Shown: positions 1-6,395, counted from the first letter of the stretch. The stretch is 19,266 bases of DNA from CAYLLD01 sp964425135 (GCA_964425135.1 CAYRKW010000064.1:1-19266); one strand, 5' to 3'. Numbers and translations: made by a program. The notes: generated by a model not told the origin, from the letters alone.

Positions 1-1004
1 TAGCCATCGGTTTTCTGCGCATCCGGCTGCACCAGAATTTTGCCCTGAAACACGCCAACCGCGCCATTGCGCAGGACTTTCTTGAACACCTGACGGCTCT
101 CACAATTCACACCGTCATGGGTGATAAACACCGTATCATCATGAAGAAACTCACCATCGCCAACACACGCACCGGCCACATGCGCCACCGCATCATCTCC
201 GGTAAAATCAATCACCGTCTCATTGCGGGTCAGCACCCCGTTCACCGTAACTGTGAACGACTTGAAGACGCTCTCTTTGCCCAGCCGCGCGAACGTTCCA
301 GTGACCGCGCGCCGCTCATGATCGCGCCCTTGCGCGCGCACGTGGTTGAGCGTGCCACCATCGGCCACATCAATCTCCACAACCTTGTTGAACCGCGCCG
401 CCGATGGCCCGCTTTCCAAAACTGTGACCGAGGCTCCGGCATCCACCTTAATAACGTGATGCAGCGCCACATCGGAGGCATCATTCTGATGCAAATACCG
501 CAGCGCAATCGCCTTTTCGACGGTACCGGTCACATGGATGACAACACCCGCGTTCGCCACCGCTGAGTTGAGCGCAGCCATCGGGCGATCCACACGCTCT
601 TGCGAGGCCGCTTCCAGCGTGCCGTAGAACTCAGACGCCCAGTGGATATCGGTTGCCATCACATCCGCCAGCAGCTCAATGCTGCATCCCGCAAGCGTCA
701 GATCCCCCGACAGATCAGCACGAAACACGCCATCGACGAAAACAAGCTCCACCCGATCCAGCGCATCGAAAATCGGGGCCTCGTCATGCACCAGAACCGT
801 TGCCGATGGTGCTGGCACTTGGGTCAGTGTCGCAGGATTGGTGTAGCGCCAATATTCATCGCGCGGCCCCGGCGCGCCTTGCGCGGCGAACCGTGCTGCC
901 GCAGCATCCTGAGCCTTCACCGCCCAATCCGCGCGCAGCTCCAGTCGCGGATATGCGTTCAGCAATGCATCGTGCATATTCTGTTTTTTAGCCGCCGCGC
1001 CCAT
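1..1004 (-). CDS. sufD: SufD, Fe-S cluster assembly scaffold subunit (C-terminus cut by window edge)
   Basis: SufD is part of the cytosolic SufBC2D complex, which builds Fe-S clusters from sulfur and iron before transfer to apoproteins. The window holds the first 334 codons. About 90 residues of a typical ~425-residue SufD lie off the left edge, including the C-terminal region that pairs with SufB. The translated start is MGAAAKKQNMHDALLNAYPR. An early R-D-E-Y-W-R-Y-T motif (about residues 48-55) and a late beta-helix stretch, GVFQGKILVQPDAQKTDG, are hallmarks of the SufB/SufD core. The ATG at 1004-1002 shares one base with the sufC stop (TGATG), so translation is probably coupled. It is the last visible gene of the suf operon; partners such as sufS or sufT would be expected beyond the edge, but this cannot be seen. 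No frameshift was found in the parts I translated. Confidence 0.95.
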   Translation of the reverse strand, partial: MGAAAKKQNMHDALLNAYPRLELRADWAVKAQDAAAARFAAQGAPGPRDEYWRYTNPATLTQVPAPSATVLVHDEAPIFDALDRVELVFVDGVFRADLSGDLTLAGCSIELLADVMATDIHWASEFYGTLEAASQERVDRPMAALNSAVANAGVVIHVTGTVEKAIALRYLHQNDASDVALHHVIKVDAGASVTVLESGPSAARFNKVVEIDVADGGTLNHVRAQGRDHERRAVTGTFARLGKESVFKSFTVTVNGVLTRNETVIDFTGDDAVAHVAGACVGDGEFLHDDTVFITHDGVNCESRQVFKKVLRNGAVGVFQGKILVQPDAQKTDG

Positions 1005-1759
1005 CAGGCAACCTCTTTGAGAATATCGCCATAGCCGTTGGTCTCAACCTCCAAGGCCAGTTCCGGCCCGCCGGTTTTCACGATCCGACCATCAGCCATG
1101 ATATGTACAACGTCTGGTTTGATGTGATCCAGAAGGCGCTGATAATGGGTGATCACCAAAAAGCCCCGCCCTTCATCGCGCAGCGCATTCACGCCCTTGG
1201 CGACCAGCTTCATCGCATCGACATCCAGCCCACTATCGGTCTCATCGAGGATGCACATTTTTGGCTCCAATAGCGCCATCTGCAAAATCTCGTTGCGTTT
1301 CTTCTCCCCGCCCGAAAACCCGACATTCACAGGCCGCTTGAGCATATCCGCATCGATATCGAGCGTCGCCGCCTTGGCGCGTACCAGCTTGAGGAAATCT
1401 GCTGCCGACATCTCCTCTTCGCCGCGCGCCTTGCGCTGCGCATTCATCGCTGTGCGCAAAAAGGTCATGTTGCCAACGCCGGGAATTTCGACCGGGTATT
1501 GAAACGCAAGGAATACACCTGCCGCCGCCCGCTCTTCGGGCTCCATATCCAGAATATCTTCGCCGGCAAGCGTGGCCGACCCGCCGGTCACCTCATAGCC
1601 GTCGCGCCCTGCCAGAACATACGACAGCGTCGATTTCCCAGAACCGTTCGGCCCCATAATCGCATGCACCTTGCCCGCATCCACAGTCAGGTCCACGCCC
1701 TTGAGGATTTTCTTGTCTTCTTCTTCCAAAGAGACCTTGAGGCCTTTTATTTCCAGCAT
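1004..1759 (-). CDS. sufC: SufC, ABC-type ATPase of the SufBCD complex
   Basis: SufC is the cytosolic ATPase that drives conformational change in SufBC2D during Fe-S cluster assembly. It is not a transporter. The 251-residue length fits the family. Visible motifs are Walker A GPNGSGKST (about residues 36-44), the SufC form of the ABC signature FSGGEKKRNEI, Walker B with its glutamate CILDETDSGLD, and the switch histidine in VITHYQRLL. I chose the ATG at 1759-1757 over an in-frame GTG one codon upstream. The ATG shares one base with the preceding stop (TGATG), as at the sufC/sufD junction, and an AAGGA lies 9 bases upstream. The gene sits between the small membrane protein and sufD, consistent with one operon. 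Identity is very secure. Confidence 0.97.
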   Translation of the reverse strand: MLEIKGLKVSLEEEDKKILKGVDLTVDAGKVHAIMGPNGSGKSTLSYVLAGRDGYEVTGGSATLAGEDILDMEPEERAAAGVFLAFQYPVEIPGVGNMTFLRTAMNAQRKARGEEEMSAADFLKLVRAKAATLDIDADMLKRPVNVGFSGGEKKRNEILQMALLEPKMCILDETDSGLDVDAMKLVAKGVNALRDEGRGFLVITHYQRLLDHIKPDVVHIMADGRIVKTGGPELALEVETNGYGDILKEVA

Positions 1760-1968
1760 CACTCGTTTTCCTTGTCAGAGGCATCACCGCCGTCCTTGCG
1801 ACGCGCCATATAGTGTTCCATCAGATACATCAAAATCAAAAAAATCACTGTGGCAAAGGCCGCCTCGCCAAGCGCAACCCCGATGGTCGCCTCCTCGCCC
1901 TTGTTCATGAGGTATTGGATCAAACCAAAGACCACAAAAAATATCGCAGCTGCCTTGAGCATCGCCAT
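1759..1968 (-). CDS. Small two-helix membrane protein encoded in the suf operon
   Basis: A 69-residue protein of unknown function. Two hydrophobic stretches are visible, about residues 4-21 (LKAAAIFFVVFGLIQYLM) and 33-50 (LGEAAFATVIFLILMYLM), joined by a short polar loop with K-G-E-E. The C-terminal tail is charged (RRKDGGDASDKENE). This predicts an inner-membrane hairpin with a charged tail. It lies four bases after the YbjQ-family gene and overlaps sufC by one base (TGATG), so it is almost certainly co-transcribed and coupled to sufC. The overlap, correct spacing and clean hydrophobic pattern support a real gene. I do not recognise a named family, and a direct role in Fe-S assembly is only suggested by location. 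Confidence 0.85.
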   Translation of the reverse strand: MAMLKAAAIFFVVFGLIQYLMNKGEEATIGVALGEAAFATVIFLILMYLMEHYMARRKDGGDASDKENE

Positions 1969-1972
1969 CGCG

Positions 1973-2287
1973 CTACCCGCTCACAGTCACAGCTGTGCCG
2001 GAGGCGGAGACCATCAGCATGTTGTTGATAACTTCGTAATCAAGATCGACACCAACAACTGCATTCCCGCCGAGCGCCGCCGCCCGCTCTTCAAGCTCGG
2101 AAAGCGCAATATCACGCGCTTTGCCAAGCTCTTGCTCATAAGCACCCGAGCGCCCGCCGACAATGTCCCGCACCTGCGCAAAAATATCGCGAAAGATATT
2201 CGCCCCAAGGATAGCCTCACCCACGACGACGCCGTGATAGGCGGTGATGCTCTTGCCCTCAACTGAAGGCGTGGTGGTCACGATCAT
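1973..2287 (-). CDS. YbjQ/UPF0145 family putative heavy-metal-binding protein
   Basis: A 104-residue protein matching the YbjQ (UPF0145) family in length and pattern. The N-terminus MIVTTTPSVEGKSITAYHGV, the central G-E-A-I-L-G-A-N-I-F-R-D, the R-S-G-A-Y-E segment, and the late G-G-N-A-V-V-G-V-D-L-D-Y-E-V are all typical. Members form small cytosolic oligomers and are annotated as possible heavy-metal binders, but no reaction is established. A textbook Shine-Dalgarno (GGGAGG, 5 bases before the ATG at 2287) supports the start. It is followed after four bases by the small membrane protein and then sufC. Its place in an Fe-S operon hints at metal handling; this is inference from context. Confidence 0.9.
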   Translation of the reverse strand: MIVTTTPSVEGKSITAYHGVVVGEAILGANIFRDIFAQVRDIVGGRSGAYEQELGKARDIALSELEERAAALGGNAVVGVDLDYEVINNMLMVSASGTAVTVSG

Positions 2288-2308
2288 TTAAGCCTCCCGC
2301 TCACAAAT

Positions 2309-2329
2309 TTCATCTTTCCCAAAATACTC
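2309..2329 (-). repeat. Copy of a GAGTATTTT-type intergenic motif (copy B)
   Basis: On the minus strand this reads GAGTATTTT, then GGG, AAAGA and TGAA. It matches the copy at 5714-5734 at 16 of 21 positions by eye. A shorter relative lies on the plus strand at 7279-7300. It sits about 20-45 bases before the YbjQ-family start. I recall similar tracts as frequent in roseobacter intergenic regions, but this was not checked. Confidence 0.4.
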
Positions 2330-2348
2330 ATATCCAACCCGCGCCCCG

Positions 2349-2519
2349 CTACCTGCGCCCGCCAAATCGCTTGGCCATAACAAAACACACCGCCGCCAAA
2401 ACCCCCATCAGGGCCGAGAAAATCAGATTAGGCACAAACGATCCCCCCATCCCGGTAATCCATCCCACCGCAAAGATCGCAGCAAAAACGACAAGCCCAT
2501 ATGTGACGTGCTGCGGCAT
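2349..2519 (-). CDS. Possible 56-residue two-helix membrane protein
   Basis: A short ORF found by hand translation. It starts MPQHVTYGLVVFAAIFAVGW, has a second hydrophobic stretch about residues 32-49 (IFSALMGVLAAVCFVMAK), and ends in a basic tail R-F-G-G-R-R. Two putative helices separated by a Gly/Pro turn make a plausible small membrane protein. It lies in an otherwise empty part of the suf operon between the Rap1a-like gene and the YbjQ-family gene, in the same direction. The ribosome site is weak (GAG about 8 bases upstream), and strong inverted repeats precede it. It resembles in layout, but not in sequence, the 69-residue protein before sufC. No family recognised; it could be a chance ORF. 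Confidence 0.45.
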   Translation of the reverse strand: MPQHVTYGLVVFAAIFAVGWITGMGGSFVPNLIFSALMGVLAAVCFVMAKRFGGRR

Positions 2520-2544
2520 CAGCGCATCTCACGAGGGCAGAGCA

Positions 2545-2589
2545 TGACCGCCGGGTGGGCGAGAAGCGCCCGCCCGAGGGGGGCGGTCA
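2545..2589 (-). repeat. Nested inverted repeat in the suf operon (intercistronic)
   Basis: TGACCGCC (2545-2552) pairs perfectly with GGCGGTCA (2582-2589). Inside it, GGGTGGGCG (2553-2561) pairs with CGCCCGCCC (2567-2575) across a 5-base loop, with one T:G position. A six-base bulge (2576-2581) interrupts one side. No T-run follows on either strand, so it is not a standard intrinsic terminator. It could shape the mRNA between the Rap1a-like gene and the genes before sufC. Confidence 0.55.
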
Positions 2590-2594
2590 GGCGC

Positions 2595-2615
2595 TGCCCG
2601 TTGTTCCAACGGGCA
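2595..2615 (-). repeat. Perfect 9-bp hairpin with 3-base loop
   Basis: TGCCCGTTG (2595-2603), loop TTC, CAACGGGCA (2607-2615) form a perfect stem. It lies 15 bases beyond the stop of the Rap1a-like gene and directly next to the nested repeat at 2545-2589. There is no T-tract after it on the minus strand. A role as 3'-end stabiliser of the upstream sufB-Rap1a message is possible; a cryptic repeat element is the alternative. Confidence 0.55.
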
Positions 2616-2630
2616 AATGTCTGGGAAGGT

Positions 2631-3041
2631 TTATTCACAAGGAAAAGCCTCTGCTAAACTAAGCCAAACCAGATAACGTGCGCTTTCGTGGCGAACTTCC
2701 GGCTTCTCGTCCAAATATTTAACAATGACATCTTTTATTTGAACGTAGTCAGAATCTCCGGGAATACAGTTTTTTACCAACTTGTTTCCGAAATCGCTGA
2801 TCTCAGCCGCCGAACTACCTTCCATTGCCGGCTTAACGGCCAGAAAAGTCCCCCAATTTCGACCTTCATGGAAGCCCACGAGATAGCCTGCACACATACC
2901 AAACTTATCTGGGGAACGAGAGGTGCATACGTCATGAAGCTGATTTCCCGTTATTAAGTTCTGTCCCTTCGCACTGTTTGGCATCAGCATGTTCGATCCC
3001 ATGAGCATCATAGTAGCTAAGGCCGAGACAAACCGCCTCAC
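2631..3041 (-). CDS. Secreted Rap1a/Tai-like (immunity-domain) protein inside the suf operon
   Basis: A 136-residue protein with an N-terminal signal peptide: basic MRRF, a hydrophobic run to about residue 20, and probable cleavage near A-K-G/Q-N. The mature part shows the Rap1a/Tai pattern G-N-x-L-H-x-x-C, then C-x-G-Y-x-x-G, a late V-I-V-K-Y-L-x-x-x-P-E, and the C-terminal A-E-A-F-P-C. Characterised members are periplasmic immunity proteins against type VI effectors, but most relatives are uncharacterised and stand alone. The GTG start overlaps the sufB stop by four bases (GTGA), with AAGGG 8 bases upstream, so it is coupled to sufB. GC over 2641-3040 is about 47% by hand count against 57% in one counted stretch of sufB, suggesting acquisition. 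No toxin gene is nearby. The fold call is fairly confident; the function is open. Confidence 0.8.
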   Translation of the reverse strand: MRRFVSALATMMLMGSNMLMPNSAKGQNLITGNQLHDVCTSRSPDKFGMCAGYLVGFHEGRNWGTFLAVKPAMEGSSAAEISDFGNKLVKNCIPGDSDYVQIKDVIVKYLDEKPEVRHESARYLVWLSLAEAFPCE

Positions 3042-4555
3042 CCCACCGACCCTTCCAGCGAAATCGCCACCAGGCTCTGCGCCTCCATAGCAAACTCCAT
3101 TGGCAGCGCTTGCAGCACTTCCTTGCAGAACCCGTTCACGACCAGTGCCACGGCCTCTTCCTCATCCATGCCCCTCTGGCGGCAATAGAAGAGCTGATCA
3201 TCATCCACCTTGGACGTCGTTGCCTCATGCTCCACCCGGCTCGAGTTGTTCTTGCACTCGATATAGGGCACCGTGTGCGCCCCGCATTTGTCGCCGATCA
3301 GCAGGCTGTCGCATTGCGTGTAATTTCGGCTGTTCTTCGCCTTCGGGTGCATCGACACGAGGCCCCGATAAGTATTTTGCGCCACCCCTGCCGAAATGCC
3401 TTTCGAGACGATGCGCGATTTCGTGTTCTTGCCCAGATGCACCATCTTCGTGCCCGTATCGGCCTGCTGATGGTTGTTGGCAATCGCGATGGAGTAAAAC
3501 TCGCCCTGACTATCATCCCCGCGCAAAATGCAGGATGGATATTTCCATGTCACGGCAGAGCCGGTCTCGACCTGCGTCCACATAACCTTGGCCCGATCGC
3601 CCCGACAATCCGCGCGTTTGGTCACGAAATTATAGATCCCGCCAACCCCGTTTTCATCGCCCGGATACCAGTTTTGCACAGTCGAATACTTAACTTCCGC
3701 ATCTTCCAGCACGACGATTTCCACAACCGCGGCATGAAGCTGGTTTGTATCGCGCTGCGGCGCGGTGCAGCCCTCCAGATAGGACACATACGCGCCTTTA
3801 TCGCAAATGATCAGCGTCCGCTCAAACTGGCCTGTATTCTCTGCATTGATCCGAAAATACGTGCTCAATTCCATCGGGCACTTGGTTCCTTCGGGCACGT
3901 ACACGAATGAGCCATCGGAAAAGACCGCCGAATTGAGCGTCGCATAAAAATTATCTGACTGCGGTACGACCGAGCCGAGATATGTCTTCACCAATTCCGG
4001 ATGGTTTTTGATCGCCTCCGAGATAGAACAGAAAATGACACCCGCCCGTGCCAACTCGTCCTGAAACGTCGTGCCCAGCGAAACACTATCAAACACCGCA
4101 TCAACCGCCACTTTGCGCCCATCCGCGGGCGCTGCATCCGCACCCTCAACACCGGCCAAAATCATTTGCTCTTTGAGCGGAATGCCGAGCTTCTCATAAG
4201 TCGCCAGCAGCTTGGGATCGACCTCATCCAATGACTTGGGCTTTTCCTCCATGCTCGCAGGCTTGGCGTAGTAATACTGATCCTGAAAATCAATCTCGGG
4301 ATAATCGACCATCGCCCAGGACGGCTCCTCCATCTTGACCCAGCGCCGATAGGCCTCAAGACGCCACTCCAACATCCACTCCGGCTCGCCGTTCTTTTCA
4401 GAAATCAGACGAACGATATCTTCATTCAAGCCCTTAGGCGCATATTCCATCTCTATGTCGGTCTCAAACCCGTATTTGTAGCGCTCGCCAACCGTGCGCA
4501 CCGCATCAACGGTTTCCTGATCGACGCCGTCTTTTACCTGATCCAACGCAGCCAT
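3038..4555 (-). CDS. sufB: SufB, Fe-S cluster assembly scaffold protein
   Basis: SufB is the core scaffold subunit of SufBC2D, receiving sulfur and forming nascent Fe-S clusters in the cytosol. The 505-residue length fits. The N-terminal region has the typical E-P-E-W-M-L-E-W-R-L segment (about 57-66). The C-terminal core contains N-Y-T-Q-C-D-S-L-L-I-G, with C415 matching the essential E. coli C405, and V-E-H-E-A-T-T-S, with H443/E444 matching H433/E434 by counting from the conserved C-terminus. The protein ends A-I-S-L-E-G-S-V-G as usual. AGGAAAGG precedes the ATG at 4555. The 102-base gap after the cysteine desulfurase holds a small hairpin. Its stop overlaps the start of the Rap1a-like gene. 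Confidence 0.98.
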   Translation of the reverse strand: MAALDQVKDGVDQETVDAVRTVGERYKYGFETDIEMEYAPKGLNEDIVRLISEKNGEPEWMLEWRLEAYRRWVKMEEPSWAMVDYPEIDFQDQYYYAKPASMEEKPKSLDEVDPKLLATYEKLGIPLKEQMILAGVEGADAAPADGRKVAVDAVFDSVSLGTTFQDELARAGVIFCSISEAIKNHPELVKTYLGSVVPQSDNFYATLNSAVFSDGSFVYVPEGTKCPMELSTYFRINAENTGQFERTLIICDKGAYVSYLEGCTAPQRDTNQLHAAVVEIVVLEDAEVKYSTVQNWYPGDENGVGGIYNFVTKRADCRGDRAKVMWTQVETGSAVTWKYPSCILRGDDSQGEFYSIAIANNHQQADTGTKMVHLGKNTKSRIVSKGISAGVAQNTYRGLVSMHPKAKNSRNYTQCDSLLIGDKCGAHTVPYIECKNNSSRVEHEATTSKVDDDQLFYCRQRGMDEEEAVALVVNGFCKEVLQALPMEFAMEAQSLVAISLEGSVG

Positions 4556-4622
4556 GTCCGGCCTTTCCTCGTGTTGCGCCCCGAATGAAATTTCGGAACC
4601 GTAGTTTTTGTCGCTCCAAGAG

Positions 4623-4643
4623 ATGCCGGATCACGTCCGGCAT
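4623..4643 (-). repeat. 8-bp hairpin between the cysteine desulfurase gene and sufB
   Basis: ATGCCGGA (4623-4630), loop TCACG, TCCGGCAT (4636-4643) is a perfect stem, 15 bases past the stop of the desulfurase gene on the minus strand. No T-run follows, so full termination is unlikely. A weaker 5-bp stem (CCGAA/TTCGG, 4581-4596) lies nearer sufB. Confidence 0.5.
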
Positions 4644-4658
4644 GCCCTGCTGCATCTG

Positions 4659-5702
4659 TTACGCCGCCCGCGCCATCCAGCGCTTGTGGCTCTCAATCCA
4701 TGTGCGGGCAAACCCGGTCACATCCTCTTCGCTCGTCGTCGGCCCGAGACTAACCCGAATGGCCGAGCTTGCCTCCACCGCATCAAATCCCATCGCGCTC
4801 AGCACCCGGCTCGTCTTGACCTTGCCGCTCGAACAGGCTGAGCCTGATGAGATGGCATAGCCTGCAAGATCCATCGCCATCACCTGCGTCTCACCCTTCC
4901 ATCCAGGTGAGATAAAGCATGATGTGTTGGGCAGACGCGGCGTATCTCTTCCCACCAATATAGTTCCAGGCGCTGCCTCTTCCAGCATGTTTTCTAGAAT
5001 CATTCTAAGTTTCTTTACCCGATCCCAAACCCCGTCCTCAAGATCACGCTTTGCGGCAGCAGCGGCCGCGCCGAAACCGGCAATGCCGATAACATTTTCG
5101 GTGCCAGAGCGCCGCCCCATCTCCTGCCCGCCCCCCCGTAGCAGCGGCGCAATATCCACACCTCGCCCAAGAACCAAAGCGCCAACACCCTTGGGGCCAC
5201 CTATTTTATGCGCAGACAGGATCGCGGTTCGCGCTTTGATCCACTCAAATGCAATCGGCAACTTTCCAAACGCCTGAACCTGATCGCTCAGCCCCAAACC
5301 TGCTGGAATGTCCTGCACAACGCCCGTCTCGCTGTTCGCACCCTGAAGCGCCGACTGTGCAACATCGGTAATTTCCACCAAACCATCGCCCGAAACGGCC
5401 AAACCCTCATCCGCATGCGCCACCACCGCATCATGCTCAATCGCCGCGCACCGCAATCCTTGACCCTGCAACGCCATCGCTGCCGCCTCGGTTGCACTCG
5501 CAGTAAACACAATCGCATCACGGGCACAGCCAAAAGCCTCCGACACCTGCCCGCGCGCTGTCTCAACAATCCCCCGCGCTGCGCGACCTTCCGCATGCAC
5601 AGATGACGGATTGCCAACCACATCCATCGCTGCAATCATCGCTTCGCGAGCCTCCGCGCGCAAAGGCGCTGTCGCGTTCCAATCGAGATAAACGCGGCTC
5701 AC
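4659..5702 (-). CDS. NifS/IscS-type cysteine desulfurase
   Basis: A PLP enzyme that removes sulfur from L-cysteine as an enzyme-bound persulfide for cluster assembly. About 347 residues. It shows the N-terminal Y-L-D-W-N-A-T-A-P-L-R, then N-S-E-T-G, the PLP lysine in S-A-H-K-I-G-G-P-K-G-V-G, and the active-site cysteine in the loop S-S-G-S-A-C-S-S-G-K. This long cysteine loop marks group I (NifS/IscS) rather than group II SufS. I chose the GTG at 5702-5700, giving an N-terminus like relatives, with AAGGG 7 bases before it. An in-frame ATG at 5720 and GTG at 5747 are possible but would translate a terminator-like element. It lies between iscR and sufB and is probably the sulfur donor to SufBCD; a second, SufS-type enzyme may lie outside the window. 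Confidence 0.93.
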   Translation of the reverse strand: MSRVYLDWNATAPLRAEAREAMIAAMDVVGNPSSVHAEGRAARGIVETARGQVSEAFGCARDAIVFTASATEAAAMALQGQGLRCAAIEHDAVVAHADEGLAVSGDGLVEITDVAQSALQGANSETGVVQDIPAGLGLSDQVQAFGKLPIAFEWIKARTAILSAHKIGGPKGVGALVLGRGVDIAPLLRGGGQEMGRRSGTENVIGIAGFGAAAAAAKRDLEDGVWDRVKKLRMILENMLEEAAPGTILVGRDTPRLPNTSCFISPGWKGETQVMAMDLAGYAISSGSACSSGKVKTSRVLSAMGFDAVEASSAIRVSLGPTTSEEDVTGFARTWIESHKRWMARAA

Positions 5703-5713
5703 CAACCGGCCCT

Positions 5714-5745
5714 TTCGCATTTGCAAAAATACTCCCGCCGGAGGC
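5714..5745 (-). terminator. Terminator-like element and copy of the GAGTATTTT motif (copy A)
   Basis: On the minus strand CTCC, loop GGCG, GGAG is followed by TATTTTT, the layout of a weak intrinsic terminator (4-bp stem). It sits between iscR and the desulfurase start, so it may set a ratio of iscR to suf transcripts. The part 5714-5734 is related to the motif at 2309-2329. The short stem means it could equally be only a dispersed repeat. Confidence 0.35.
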
Positions 5746-5771
5746 ACTTCTCAACAAACACTGGCCTCCCT

Positions 5772-5818
5772 TGCCGGTTTGAACCGGGGGCGGGCGGGTG
5801 GGCCGGTTCAAACCGGCA
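5772..5818 (-). repeat. Perfect 16-bp hairpin with G-quadruplex-type loop
   Basis: TGCCGGTTTGAACCGG (5772-5787) is exactly inverted at 5803-5818. The 15-base loop, with the adjoining stem bases, reads GGGGGCGGGCGGGTGGG (5786-5802) on the plus strand: four G-runs with single-base spacers. On the operon transcript (minus strand) the loop is C-rich. It starts 8 bases past the iscR stop. No T-run follows directly, so it is not a classical terminator. It could act as an mRNA processing or stability barrier, or as a G4 on the non-transcribed DNA strand. Confidence 0.75.
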
Positions 5819-5826
5819 TCGCACAA

Positions 5827-6285
5827 TCATTCGTCCACCACATCGACAAAAGCAGGCACGGCAGGACAGGGCGCCATCTGATCGCCGACCACATCCGACA
5901 AACGGGTCTGATGTAAAAACACATAAACATGCGCCGACAATTGCTCCCACAGCTTATCGGTCAATGCGACCTCCTCTGTGTCATTCTCCGCATCCGCCGC
6001 CCCGCGCCCTTTGCTCAGCGCATCCATTTTCTCATCCACTGCGCCTAAGATATCCGCAACACGAATAGCGTCCGCCGCCCGCGCCAGCCGATAGCCACCA
6101 CCCGGTCCGCGCACGCTCTCGACAATATCAGCGCGGCGCAATTTGACGAAAAGCTGCTCCAGATACGACAAGGATACACCCTGTCGTTCCGAGATATCCG
6201 CAAGCGTCACCAGCCCGCGTCCCGCATTCACCGCCAAATCCGCCAAAGCGATCATCGCATAGCGCCCCTTGGTGCTGAGTTTCAT
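5827..6285 (-). CDS. iscR: IscR, Rrf2-family Fe-S responsive repressor (single-cysteine type)
   Basis: A 152-residue Rrf2-family winged-helix regulator expected to sense Fe-S status and repress the suf operon. The start MKLSTKGRYAM at 6285 is the family's standard N-terminus; an upstream in-frame extension to 6333 looks spurious. The HTH and wing are well conserved (V-S-L-S-Y-L-E-Q-L-F with E43, then R-G-P-G-G-G-Y-R-L, about 59-67). The three E. coli cluster cysteines (C92, C98, C104) and H107 are all absent. The only cysteine is C140 in M-A-P-C-P-A-V-P. This matches what I recall of Rhodobacter sphaeroides IscR, reported as an unusual Fe-S protein with a single cysteine. It is first in the operon and probably autoregulated through the palindromic promoter region upstream. 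Confidence 0.93.
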   Translation of the reverse strand: MKLSTKGRYAMIALADLAVNAGRGLVTLADISERQGVSLSYLEQLFVKLRRADIVESVRGPGGGYRLARAADAIRVADILGAVDEKMDALSKGRGAADAENDTEEVALTDKLWEQLSAHVYVFLHQTRLSDVVGDQMAPCPAVPAFVDVVDE

Positions 6286-6378
6286 CTCTTGGACCTGCCT
6301 TGCGTAATGGTTGACGTTTTGCCCCGAAAACATTACGTCACGCCCAGGCGAAGGGCGTCCGTATGGGCCGTTTCACAG

Positions 6379-6395
6379 TTTAGAACGATTCTAGT
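6379..6395. promoter_or_regulatory. Irr-box/ICE-like palindrome over the iscR -10
   Basis: TTTAGAA-CGA-TTCTA followed by GT. The alphaproteobacterial iron control element bound by Irr (Fur family) has the form TTTAGAA-N3-TTCTAAA; 15 of 17 positions fit. It covers the iscR -10 (6388-6393), so binding would block transcription. Identity of the binder is inferred from consensus only. Confidence 0.65.

Noticed and set aside
117..1034. Plus-strand frames opposite sufD
   Set aside because: The minus strand translates to SufD without stops where I checked it. The edge truncation merely hides the gene's end.
1760..1762. GTG one codon upstream as the sufC start
   Set aside because: The ATG at 1759 gives the same TGATG overlap as at sufC/sufD and a better spacing to AAGGA.
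2631..3041. Toxin-immunity pair built around the Rap1a-like gene
   Set aside because: No toxin or secretion gene lies next to it; its neighbours are sufB and small suf-operon genes.
3110..3910. Plus-strand 266-codon frame inside sufB
   Set aside because: Shadow of a highly conserved gene, with no family resemblance.
6286..6333. Extended N-terminus of IscR
   Set aside because: Rrf2/IscR proteins start M-K-L-S-T-K-G-R-Y, which is at 6285. The extension has no family counterpart.
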